Positions 1-5,692 of a stretch of DNA of 9,231 nucleotides are shown here, one piece after another. The translations under genes and the position numbers were made by a program. Origin of the DNA: an uncultured Collinsella sp. (GTDB taxonomy: Bacteria; Actinomycetota; Coriobacteriia; Coriobacteriales; Coriobacteriaceae). The stretch lies in the NCBI GenBank assembly GCA_900554495.1, contig USHR01000061.1:1-9231 (forward strand). Direction: 5' to 3'. Below the pieces are notes generated by a model. The model made no database searches and had not been told where the DNA came from. It saw only the letters and a program-made list of their open reading frames with translations. The first letter of the stretch is position 1, and the number at the start of each line of letters is the position of its first letter.

Positions 1-1
1 C

Positions 2-763
2 ACTACCGCCGGTACGGGAAGCGAAGTCACGCTCGCGGCGGTTATCACCGATGACGAGACGCACTACAAATACCCCATTAACGACTTTGTGCTCATCCCG
101 CGTTTTGCAGTCCACGACCCCGAGTTTACGTGCGGCTTGCCCGCTTCCATTACGGGGCAGACGGGCATGGACGCCCTGACGCATGCCGTTGAGGCCTTTA
201 TCGGGCGAAGCACCACGCCCTATACGCGTAAGATGGCGCGACAGGCGGTGCAGCTTATCCACGACAATTTGCTCGAGGCCTATGAGCATGGTGACGACAT
301 GTGCGCTCGTCGCAATATGCTTTTGGCGGCGTATAAGGCGGGCGTTGCGTTTACCCGCTCCTATGTCGGATATGTGCATGCCATCGCGCACAGTTTGGGC
401 GGCCGATACGGAATTCCGCACGGTTTGGCCAACGCGATCATCCTGCCGCACATGCTTCGCGCTTATGGTGACGCCGCCGCCCCCAAGCTTGCCGATCTTG
501 CTCACATGGCGGGCATTGCGCCGGCTACCGCGCAGGATAGTCTTGCGGCCGAGGCCTTTATCGATTGGGTCGACCGCATGAACGAGGCCCTGGGAATCCC
601 CAAATATGTCTCGGGCATTCGCCGCTCTGACATTCCCGAGATGGCGGCGCATGCCGATGCCGAGGCCAATCCGCTATACCCCGTTCCGCTTCTAATGGAC
701 CGCTTGGAGCTCGAGCATATGTACGAAGTCGTTGCAGGTGGTATGTTTGAGGACGAGAATTAG
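2..763 (+). CDS. Iron-containing alcohol dehydrogenase, 3' part (N-terminus outside window)
   Basis: Group III (iron-dependent) alcohol dehydrogenase, expected to interconvert a primary alcohol and its aldehyde with NAD(P) in the cytoplasm. The frame is open from base 2, so the gene enters from the left and 253 codons are visible; an internal GTG at 89 is not a real start. The fragment opens with TTAGTGSEVT, the family's nucleotide-binding-domain motif. The metal ligands follow in family order and spacing: D57 and H61 in GMDALTHAVEAF, then H126 and H140 in HAIAHSLGGRYGIPHG, with H130 as the expected extra catalytic-site histidine (numbered in the fragment; 14 residues separate H126 and H140, as in E. 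coli FucO). The C-terminus has normal length, and no frameshift is visible. The stop is 8 bases before the aldehyde dehydrogenase start, so the two are almost certainly cotranscribed. Substrate cannot be read from the sequence; family assignment is secure. Confidence 0.93.
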   Translation, partial: TTAGTGSEVTLAAVITDDETHYKYPINDFVLIPRFAVHDPEFTCGLPASITGQTGMDALTHAVEAFIGRSTTPYTRKMARQAVQLIHDNLLEAYEHGDDMCARRNMLLAAYKAGVAFTRSYVGYVHAIAHSLGGRYGIPHGLANAIILPHMLRAYGDAAAPKLADLAHMAGIAPATAQDSLAAEAFIDWVDRMNEALGIPKYVSGIRRSDIPEMAAHADAEANPLYPVPLLMDRLELEHMYEVVAGGMFEDEN

Positions 764-767
764 GAGG
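762..767 (+). promoter_or_regulatory. Shine-Dalgarno overlapping the upstream stop codon
   Basis: AGGAGG begins inside the TAG stop of the alcohol dehydrogenase and lies 4 bases before the ATG at 772. A ribosome terminating on the first gene sits on the initiation site of the second, which suggests translational coupling. It also fixes the start of the aldehyde dehydrogenase. Confidence 0.8.
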
Positions 768-771
768 GTCC

Positions 772-2151
772 ATGAACACCGAGGAAATTGCGCGCATCGT
801 CGGCGATCAGCGCGCCTACTTTAAGACGCACGCCACGTTTGATGTCGATGTTCGACGTCGCGCGCTCGTGAGTTTACGCGATGCGGTGCGGGCCCACGAG
901 GCCGATATCGCCCATGCGCTCAAGACCGATTTGGGGAAGTCGCATGACGAGGCCTATATGTGCGAGATTGGTACGTCGCTTTCCGAGATTCGACATCAGA
1001 TCGCTCACGTGGCTCGGTGGAGTCGTCCGCGCCTGCGTCCGTGCGATCTCGCTAACGCCGTGAGCGTGTGCAAAACGCAAGCCGTGCCCTATGGCGTCAC
1101 ACTCATCATGGCTCCGTGGAACTACCCGTTTTTGCTAACACTCGAGCCGCTCGCCGGCGCCCTTGCCGCGGGCAATACCGTGGTCATCAAGCCGAGTGCC
1201 TATGCTCCGGCATCGAGCGCGGTGCTCAAGCAAATCTGTGAAGAGGCATTTGATCCGTGCCTGGTGACGGTCGTCGAGGGCGGGCGCGCCGAAAACGAAG
1301 CGCTGCTCGATGAGTGCTGGGACAAGATCTTCTTTACCGGTAGCGTTCCAGTCGGCAAACTCGTCATGGAGCACGCAAGTAAAAACCTTACGCCCGTGAC
1401 GCTCGAGCTGGGCGGAAAGAGCCCCTGCATCGTGGATGCAACGGCAAACTTGAAGGTTGCGGCACGGCGTATCGCCTTTGGTAAATGGCTCAACGTGGGG
1501 CAGACCTGCGTGGCGCCCGACTACCTGCTGGTCGATACGCGCGTGCACGACGAGCTGCTGGGCCTCATCAAGGAGGAGGTCAGTCGTATGTTTGGCGAGC
1601 ATCCGCTCGATAACGAGGACTACGGGCATATCGTCAATGCTAAGCATTTTGCGCGCGTGCGCGGGCTGATCGATCCCGATAAGGTCGTGCTTGGAGGTGC
1701 CGCGCGCGAGGCTTCGCTCAAGATTGAGCCGACAATTTTGGACGGCGTGGCCCCCGATGACGCCGTGATGCAGGAGGAGATCTTCGGTCCCATCTTGCCG
1801 GTGCTGACGTTTGAGAGCCTAGACGAGGCCGAAGCGTTTATTACGGATCGTCCGACGCCGCTGGCCCTGTATATCTTTAGCCAGGATCGTGCGGTTCAGC
1901 AACGCTTTGTGCGCTACGTGCCCTTTGGCGGCGGCTGCGTCAACGACACCATCATGCACTTGGCTACGAGCCATATGGGCTTTGGCGGCATGGGCGCGAG
2001 CGGTATGGGGCAGTACCATGGCCGCGAGAGCTTCGATACGTTTAGTCACAAGAAGAGCATCGTGAACAAGGCAACCTGGCTCGACGTGCCGTTTCGGTAT
2101 GCGCCCTACGCAAGCTGGAAGCACAAATTCGTGCGCATGTTTGTGCATTAG
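772..2151 (+). CDS. Class 3-type NAD(P)-dependent aldehyde dehydrogenase
   Basis: 459 residues, full length for the ALDH3 / AlkH / coniferyl-aldehyde-type branch. It oxidises an aldehyde to the carboxylate with NAD(P)+. Visible landmarks: APWNYPF with oxyanion-hole N117; GNTVVIKPS, the cofactor-binding lysine region; FFTGSVPVGK; LELGGKSPC with general base E212; GQTCVAPDYLLV with nucleophile C246; and EEIFGPILPV. The N117/E212/C246 spacing equals that of mammalian ALDH3A1 (N114/E209/C243, from memory), placing it in class 3 rather than the longer class 1/2 enzymes. The C-terminal stretch WLDVPFRYAPY matches the family's usual D-x-RYPPY ending. Translationally coupled to the iron alcohol dehydrogenase just upstream, so the pair probably works in sequence: alcohol to aldehyde to acid, or detoxification of an aldehyde. 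Physiological substrate unknown. The transcript probably ends at the hairpin 8 bases after the stop. Confidence 0.93.
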   Translation: MNTEEIARIVGDQRAYFKTHATFDVDVRRRALVSLRDAVRAHEADIAHALKTDLGKSHDEAYMCEIGTSLSEIRHQIAHVARWSRPRLRPCDLANAVSVCKTQAVPYGVTLIMAPWNYPFLLTLEPLAGALAAGNTVVIKPSAYAPASSAVLKQICEEAFDPCLVTVVEGGRAENEALLDECWDKIFFTGSVPVGKLVMEHASKNLTPVTLELGGKSPCIVDATANLKVAARRIAFGKWLNVGQTCVAPDYLLVDTRVHDELLGLIKEEVSRMFGEHPLDNEDYGHIVNAKHFARVRGLIDPDKVVLGGAAREASLKIEPTILDGVAPDDAVMQEEIFGPILPVLTFESLDEAEAFITDRPTPLALYIFSQDRAVQQRFVRYVPFGGGCVNDTIMHLATSHMGFGGMGASGMGQYHGRESFDTFSHKKSIVNKATWLDVPFRYAPYASWKHKFVRMFVH

Positions 2152-2159
2152 AAAAGGGC

Positions 2160-2198
2160 GCAGGTAATACGAACAAGTGTTCCTATTACCTGCATTTT
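2160..2198 (+). terminator. Hairpin terminator of the ADH-ALDH operon
   Basis: The left arm GCAGGTAATA (2160-2169) pairs with TATTACCTGC (2184-2193). After a C/C mismatch, GAAC (2171-2174) pairs with GTTC (2179-2182) around the loop AAGT. A short CATTTTG tail follows. The T-tract is only four bases, so termination may be partial. The mirror side has an AAAAG run, so it may also act on the minus strand. Confidence 0.7.
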
Positions 2199-2230
2199 GC
2201 GTTAGACTACTGTTATGGAGCACGGATGGG

Positions 2231-2255
2231 CCAACTCCCTTTAGAAGGGATTTGG
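2231..2255 (+). promoter_or_regulatory. Hairpin sequestering the RBS of the micro-peptide gene
   Basis: CCAA (2231-2234) pairs with TTGG (2252-2255), there is a single C/T mismatch (2235/2251), and TCCCTT (2236-2241) pairs with AAGGGA (2245-2250) around the loop TAG. The AAGGGA arm is the only Shine-Dalgarno candidate for the ATG at 2257, which begins two bases after the stem ends. In mRNA this would hide the ribosome binding site, as in several type I toxin messages and temperature- or ligand-controlled leaders. The pairing is seen; the regulatory role is inferred. Confidence 0.6.
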
Positions 2256-2256
2256 T

Positions 2257-2340
2257 ATGAACGTAAGCGATGTTATTTCGTTATTGGCGTTGTTGATTGC
2301 GGCTATCGAACTCGGTCTGTTTATCGGCCGAATGAAATAG
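2257..2340 (+). CDS. 27-residue hydrophobic peptide, holin-like / type I toxin-like
   Basis: A micro-ORF of 27 codons plus TAG. The peptide begins MNVSDVISLLALLI, continues as one uncharged helix with a single Glu, and ends GLFIGRMK: a single membrane segment of about 18-20 residues with a basic tail. This is the layout of the small Gram-positive 'putative holin-like toxin' peptides, which also start with a short polar stretch followed by an ISL motif and end in lysines. Such peptides are normally held off by an antisense RNA or by message folding. Here the ribosome binding site AAGGGA (2245-2250, 6 bases before ATG) is inside a hairpin, and structured DNA follows the stop, both consistent with a regulated toxin message. 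No antisense promoter is convincing by eye. It could instead be a harmless small membrane protein. Family assignment is by resemblance only. Confidence 0.55.
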   Translation: MNVSDVISLLALLIAAIELGLFIGRMK

Positions 2341-2575
2341 CCGCCCCCGCGTAAGCGAAGACGGCCACTTCTCACGATGAAAACGTGTATCGGAGTTGGC
2401 AAGACCCGCGGCAACGGGTGCCATCCGTGTTCTATCTTATCTGCAAGCGTTCTGTCGCGCAAGCGTTGAGGCAAACGATTGAAGGACGCAGACAGGATGT
2501 ATTTGTGTCCGCACGGGCCCGTAGACTTCTCGGTAAGGTTAAACGCTGGTTTATCCGGCCGTTAGGGGAGTTGCT
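2341..2575 (+). other. Non-coding stretch with two hairpins after the micro-peptide
   Basis: No convincing gene here. Directly at the peptide stop, GCCG (2340-2343) pairs with CGGC (2362-2365), enclosing CGC (2348-2350)/GCG (2355-2357) with a GUAA tetraloop of GNRA type. Further on, TGGCA (2397-2401) pairs with TGCCA (2419-2423) and CCCG (2405-2408) with CGGG (2415-2418) around a six-base loop, with an AGA bulge; TTCTATCTT follows a few bases later, so this may be the weak terminator of the peptide message. The rest, to 2575, holds the leader of the HIRAN gene. A TTGAAG (2479) to TATTTG (2500) promoter with a 15-base spacer is too weak to call. Confidence 0.4.
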
Positions 2576-2902
2576 ATGTACGAGCCTTCACGTGTTCTTC
2601 TGTCGTTTCACATCGCAGGATTTCAATATGCCGACGGCGCTTTGGTCCTAGGCGATCTTAAAGCGGGCGATAAACTGACGCTGTGTGCCGAGCGCGATAA
2701 TCCCCATGACCCCGAGGCAGTTGCGATCTACTATGGCAAGACCAAACTTGGCTACGTTCCGGGAAACGAGGTTGGCCCACTGTCCTTGATGATGTATTAC
2801 GGCCACGAGGACGTATTTGAGGCCCGCGTGCAACAGGTTGCCCCCGAGCGCAGCCCGTGGCATCAGGTGCGCGTTGGGCTCTATGTGGTGGATGCTCGCT
2901 AA
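2576..2902 (+). CDS. Single-domain HIRAN protein
   Basis: 108 residues consisting almost entirely of a HIRAN domain, the small beta-barrel found on SWI2/SNF2 helicases such as Rad5/HLTF and as a stand-alone protein in bacteria. In HLTF it binds single-stranded 3' DNA ends; the bacterial stand-alone forms are generally assumed to sense damaged or stalled DNA. Seen in the sequence: HIAGFQY (residues 12-18), LTLCAERDNPHDPEAVAIYY (34-53, carrying the conserved ExxNPxDxxAV core), KLGYVP (57-62), then a short beta-rich tail. No helicase or nuclease domain is attached. The start is supported by AGGGGAG seven bases upstream of the ATG. It is followed after 18 bases by a tiny acidic protein, probably on the same message. 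The family is clear; the cellular role is inferred. Confidence 0.85.
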   Translation: MYEPSRVLLSFHIAGFQYADGALVLGDLKAGDKLTLCAERDNPHDPEAVAIYYGKTKLGYVPGNEVGPLSLMMYYGHEDVFEARVQQVAPERSPWHQVRVGLYVVDAR

Positions 2903-2920
2903 TCGGTATGGGAGACTGCC

Positions 2921-3037
2921 ATGTTTGATGACGATGACCTGTTCGATTTGACGGATGATCCGTTTGAGTGGGATCTGCTGCTCGACGACGATGATCTGGA
3001 ACAGGACCGTAAGAAACGGCGGGACAAGAAAACTTAG
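2921..3037 (+). CDS. 38-residue acidic/basic micro-protein, possibly truncated by an amber stop
   Basis: Small ORF with GGGAG (2910-2914) six bases before its ATG, 18 bases behind the HIRAN gene, so probably cotranscribed. The peptide is strikingly polar: an acidic half rich in Asp (MFDDDDLFDLTDDPFEWD, then LDDDDLE) followed by a basic tail (QDRKKRRDKKT). No family is recognised. The oddity is what follows: after TAG (3035-3037) the same frame stays open for 20 more codons and encodes another Lys/Arg-rich stretch ending in GLFGGLFG before TAA at 3098. The composition runs smoothly across the TAG, so the intact protein was probably 59 residues and this copy carries a nonsense mutation. Alternatively the TAG is read through. 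Function unknown. Confidence 0.5.
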   Translation: MFDDDDLFDLTDDPFEWDLLLDDDDLEQDRKKRRDKKT

Positions 3038-3100
3038 GGTGACGTTTCGAAAAAGCAAGACAAACGCCGCCGCGGCCTGTTCGGCGGGCTCTTTGGCTAA
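3038..3100 (+). pseudogene. In-frame continuation after the TAG, ending GLFGGLFG
   Basis: Same reading frame as the micro-protein at 2921. It reads GDVSKKQDKRRRGLFGGLFG and then TAA (3098-3100). The codons used (CGC, GGC, CTG, TTC) match those of neighbouring genes, and the basic composition continues the upstream tail. No separate start codon or ribosome binding site serves it, so it is best read as the cut-off end of the upstream gene, or as a readthrough extension. Confidence 0.45.
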
Positions 3101-3120
3101 CCGCCGTATCGCTGTGTCTG

Positions 3121-3126
3121 TATACT
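3121..3126 (+). promoter_or_regulatory. Candidate -10 box of the phosphoesterase gene
   Basis: TATACT matches the sigma-70 consensus at five of six positions and lies 41 bases before the ATG at 3167. No good -35 sits at 16-18 bases; the nearest, TTGGCT at 3093, is 22 bases away. Without a better -35 this is only suggestive. Confidence 0.3.
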
Positions 3127-3166
3127 TAGCACGAGTTTGACGCGTTGCGAAATGAGGGCATAGACG

Positions 3167-3712
3167 ATGATGTGGTTTACCGCCGACCTGCACCTGGGCG
3201 ATACGAATATCTTGCACGACATGGATCGGCCGTTTGATTCGGTCGAGGAGATGAACCGCAAGGTCATCGATGCCATCAATGAGTGCGTGGCTGCGGACGA
3301 CCGCCTCTATATCTTGGGAGACTTTACGTATCGCTTGCCCATGGCGGAGGCGGTGCGCCTGCGCGAGCGTATCGAATGCAAGAATGTGACGCTCATCTGC
3401 GGTAACCATGACGGCGACTGGGAAGATCCCGACGCCCCGCAAATTTGGGAAGACGTGCGCGATTACCTGGAGGTTGCTCCCGGCTATGCCAAGGGCCATC
3501 GTCTGGTGATGAGCCATTACCCCATGCTCAGCTGGAATGGTAAGGCGCGTGGCGCCATCATGCTACACGGGCATATCCACAGCAGAGGAGACCGCACCAA
3601 CGCACGCAACCGCGATCGCGAGCGCCCCATTTACCGCTACGATGTGGGCCTCGACGCCAACGAGTACAAGCCCGTAAGCCGCGACCAGATTCTTAGCTTC
3701 TTTGGGCTATAG
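3167..3712 (+). CDS. Calcineurin-like metallophosphoesterase (COG4186-type)
   Basis: 181 residues, the usual size for small stand-alone phosphoesterases of this group. All five signature blocks of the two-metal active site are present: D7 and H9 in FTADLHLGD, D52 in LYILGDFTY, N80-H81 in CGNHDGD, H117 in SHYP, and H136 with H138 in LHGHIHS. The active site should therefore bind two divalent metals and hydrolyse a phosphomonoester or diester in the cytoplasm. No signal peptide or membrane segment is present. The N-terminus (MMWFTADLHLGDTNIL) and the RPFDSVEEMN block are typical of COG4186. Two ATGs are adjacent (3167 and 3170); GAGGG at 3154-3158 fits either. Substrate is unknown; comparable proteins are called nucleotide or generic phosphoesterases without firm evidence. 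A perfect palindrome starts at the first base after the stop. Confidence 0.88.
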   Translation: MMWFTADLHLGDTNILHDMDRPFDSVEEMNRKVIDAINECVAADDRLYILGDFTYRLPMAEAVRLRERIECKNVTLICGNHDGDWEDPDAPQIWEDVRDYLEVAPGYAKGHRLVMSHYPMLSWNGKARGAIMLHGHIHSRGDRTNARNRDRERPIYRYDVGLDANEYKPVSRDQILSFFGL

Positions 3713-3768
3713 GGCGCCAGAACCACCACAAAGGGGACACAGTGCGCCTTTGTGGTGGTTCTGGCGCC
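3713..3768. repeat. Perfect 22-bp inverted repeat, REP-like palindrome
   Basis: The left arm 3713-3734 starts GGCGCCAGAACC and ends CACAAAGG. The right arm 3747-3768 is its exact reverse complement, and the loop is 12 bases (3735-3746). It begins at the base after the phosphoesterase stop codon. A flawless 22-bp stem is longer than a normal terminator needs, and no T-run follows this stem directly, so a dispersed palindromic element is a reasonable reading. Confidence 0.75.
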
Positions 3769-3797
3769 GTTGCCATTATGGCGGCGGCGCCTTTTTT
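3763..3797 (+). terminator. Rho-independent terminator sharing an arm with the palindrome
   Basis: GGCGCCG (3763-3769) pairs with CGGCGCC (3785-3791). The stem continues through two G-U pairs and GCCA/TGGC to a three-base loop (3776-3778), giving a 14-bp stem. Six T follow at 3792-3797. The first six bases are also the end of the 22-bp palindrome's right arm, so the two hairpins cannot both form fully. Confidence 0.85.
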
Positions 3798-3855
3798 GTC
3801 CGTGCGGCGCGGTAGAGTGTAGGCGGTTGAAATTTGTGTCCATCGAGGAGCTGCT

Positions 3856-5613
3856 ATGAATGAGATCAAGTGCCCGCATTGTGGCGAAGTCTTTAAGGTC
3901 GATGCATCCGGCTATGCGGATATCGTCAAGCAAGTGCGCGATGCCGAGTTCTCGCGCGACCTGGATGAGCGTGTGAAGGCTGTCCAGCGCGAGGGCGAGC
4001 AGGCGCTGGAGCTTGAGCGCTCGCGTTCGACGGCTGCCTTGCAAAAGGCGGAGTCTCAGCGCAATGCTCAGCTTGTCGAGCAGGGGAACGCTGCAGCTCA
4101 GCAGCTGGCACAAGAAGTCGCCAAGCGCGATGCTGAGCTTGCCGAGCTGCGCGCTAAGCTCGAGGGCGCTGCCGTAGAGCGCGAGAGTGCAAGCCAGCGC
4201 GCGGCGGTAGAGGCGCGAGCCAATGCTCAAAAGGAAAATGCCGAACTCCAGCGTGAGATTGATAGCCTGCGTGCGCAGCTTGGGCGCAAAGATGACGAAG
4301 CAAAGCTTGCCGAGTCGGCGGCGCGCAACGCTGCTCAAAACGATTTAGCTGCACGTGATGCTCAGATTGCCGAGCTGCAGGCCAAGCTTGCCGCGGCGGA
4401 CAAGGCCCAGGAGATGGCGCTTGCCGCCGCTGCGGCTGAGTCGCAGCGCGAGCTCGATGCCGCTCGCAGCGAGGCCGAGCGCGCGCTTACTGACTATCGC
4501 GCGACGGTACAAGAGAAGTTTTCCGCCGCTAAGGCACAGTCCGAGCAAGAGGCCGAGGGTCTGCGTGCCCAGCTGCGCGAGCAGGAACTGATGGCAAAAA
4601 TGAACCTGTCGGAGGCGGTTGCCGCGGCGGAGCGAGAGCGCGATGAGGCGCGTGCCAAACTGACGAGCGAGCTGGCGGTGCGCGATTCTCGCGAGGAACA
4701 GGCCAAGGCGGCACACGAGCTCGAGCTTGCGCAGGCCAAGCGTGCGAGCGATGACCTGATTCGCTATAAGGATGAAGAGATCGAGCGCCTTAAGGACATG
4801 AAGGTCCGCCTGTCCACCAAGATGGTGGGTGAGTCGCTCGAGCAGCACTGCGAGACCGAGTTTAACCGTCTGCGCATGACGGCGTTTCCTAACGCGTACT
4901 TCGAGAAGGATAACGATGCGTCCGAGGGCACCAAGGGCGACTTTATCTTCCGCGAGTGCGACGCAAGCGGTAACGAGGTCATTTCGATTATGTTCGAGAT
5001 GAAAAACGAGAACGACGAGACCGCGACCAAGCATAAAAACGAGGACTTCTTTAAGAAACTCGATCACGATCGTCGCCAGAAAGGCTGTGAGTACGCGGTG
5101 CTCTGCACGCTGCTCGAGCCCGAGAGCGAGCTTTACAACGCGGGAATCGTGGACGTGAGCTATCGCTACGAGAAGATGTACGTGATTCGCCCGCAGTTCT
5201 TTATTCCCATGATCACGCTTCTTCGCAACGCCGCCATGGGTTCGCTTCGCTATAAGCAGGAGCTGGCGGAGTACAAACAGCAGAATATCGACGTTACGAA
5301 CTTCGAAGCCAAGATGGAGAAGTTCAAGAATGATTTCGGCCGCAACTACGAGATCGCGAGCCGCAAGTTCCAAACGGCGATCGATGAGATCGACAAGACG
5401 ATTAGCCACCTGCAGAAAACCAAGGAGGCGTTGCTGTCCTCCGAGAACAATCTGCGCCTAGCCAACAAGAAGGCGGACGATCTTACCATTCGCAAGCTCA
5501 CGTGGGGCAACAAGACCATGAAGGCCGCGTTTGACGAGGCGCGCGGGGCTGCGACAGAGACAAACGATGAGCCAGCCGAGGCGGATTCGTATGAGGTCGA
5601 GGGTGCCGAGTAA
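3856..5613 (+). CDS. DUF2130 protein: long coiled coil plus putative nuclease-like core
   Basis: 585 residues. The N-terminus carries one CxxC zinc-ribbon-like knuckle (KCPHCG, residues 5-10). Residues ~25-315 are a continuous Ala/Glu/Arg/Lys-rich coiled coil. Residues ~316-480 are the conserved DUF2130 core: it opens LSTKMVGESLEQHCE and contains KGDFIF (D362) followed by FEMKNEN (E381, K383), a D-x18-ExK pattern that looks like a PD-(D/E)XK nuclease active site. A second coil (~490-550) and an acidic tail finish the protein. GAGGAG six bases upstream supports the ATG. No signal peptide or membrane span is visible. Coil-plus-nuclease architecture resembles RmuC, which limits DNA rearrangement, but that parallel is my inference. 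It appears monocistronic: a terminator precedes it and a convergent terminator follows. Family assignment secure, activity unproven. Confidence 0.88.
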   Translation: MNEIKCPHCGEVFKVDASGYADIVKQVRDAEFSRDLDERVKAVQREGEQALELERSRSTAALQKAESQRNAQLVEQGNAAAQQLAQEVAKRDAELAELRAKLEGAAVERESASQRAAVEARANAQKENAELQREIDSLRAQLGRKDDEAKLAESAARNAAQNDLAARDAQIAELQAKLAAADKAQEMALAAAAAESQRELDAARSEAERALTDYRATVQEKFSAAKAQSEQEAEGLRAQLREQELMAKMNLSEAVAAAERERDEARAKLTSELAVRDSREEQAKAAHELELAQAKRASDDLIRYKDEEIERLKDMKVRLSTKMVGESLEQHCETEFNRLRMTAFPNAYFEKDNDASEGTKGDFIFRECDASGNEVISIMFEMKNENDETATKHKNEDFFKKLDHDRRQKGCEYAVLCTLLEPESELYNAGIVDVSYRYEKMYVIRPQFFIPMITLLRNAAMGSLRYKQELAEYKQQNIDVTNFEAKMEKFKNDFGRNYEIASRKFQTAIDEIDKTISHLQKTKEALLSSENNLRLANKKADDLTIRKLTWGNKTMKAAFDEARGAATETNDEPAEADSYEVEGAE

Positions 5614-5632
5614 GGCATAGCGTATAGCGCAA

Positions 5633-5670
5633 AAGCGGGGCCGCTGGCTATATTGCCAGCGGCCCCGCTT
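5633..5670. terminator. Convergent terminator between the DUF2130 and helicase genes
   Basis: A perfect 16-bp stem: left arm 5633-5648 (AAGCGGGGCCGCTGGC), loop TATATT, right arm 5655-5670. T-rich bases follow on the plus strand (CGTTTCGTTCC), and the AAAA just before the stem provides a four-U tail on the minus strand. It sits in the 79-bp gap between two converging stop codons, so it likely serves both genes. Confidence 0.85.
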
Positions 5671-5692
5671 CGTTTCGTTCCATTGTGCCCGG

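Noticed and set aside
2385..2651. 88-residue open frame on the plus strand
   Set aside because: It runs across the structured non-coding stretch and into the HIRAN gene in another frame, has no ribosome binding site, and resembles nothing.
3093..3126. TTGGCT ... TATACT as a full promoter for the phosphoesterase
   Set aside because: The spacer is 22 bases, well outside 16-18. Only the -10 part is kept, at low confidence.
2648..3517. 289-residue open frame on the minus strand
   Set aside because: It lies antisense to the HIRAN and phosphoesterase genes, which both have clear motifs. It is a by-product of GC-rich codon use.
4345..5409. 354-residue open frame antisense to the DUF2130 gene
   Set aside because: Leu/Ala/Arg-rich composition mirrors the coiled-coil codons on the other strand; no start signal and no family features.
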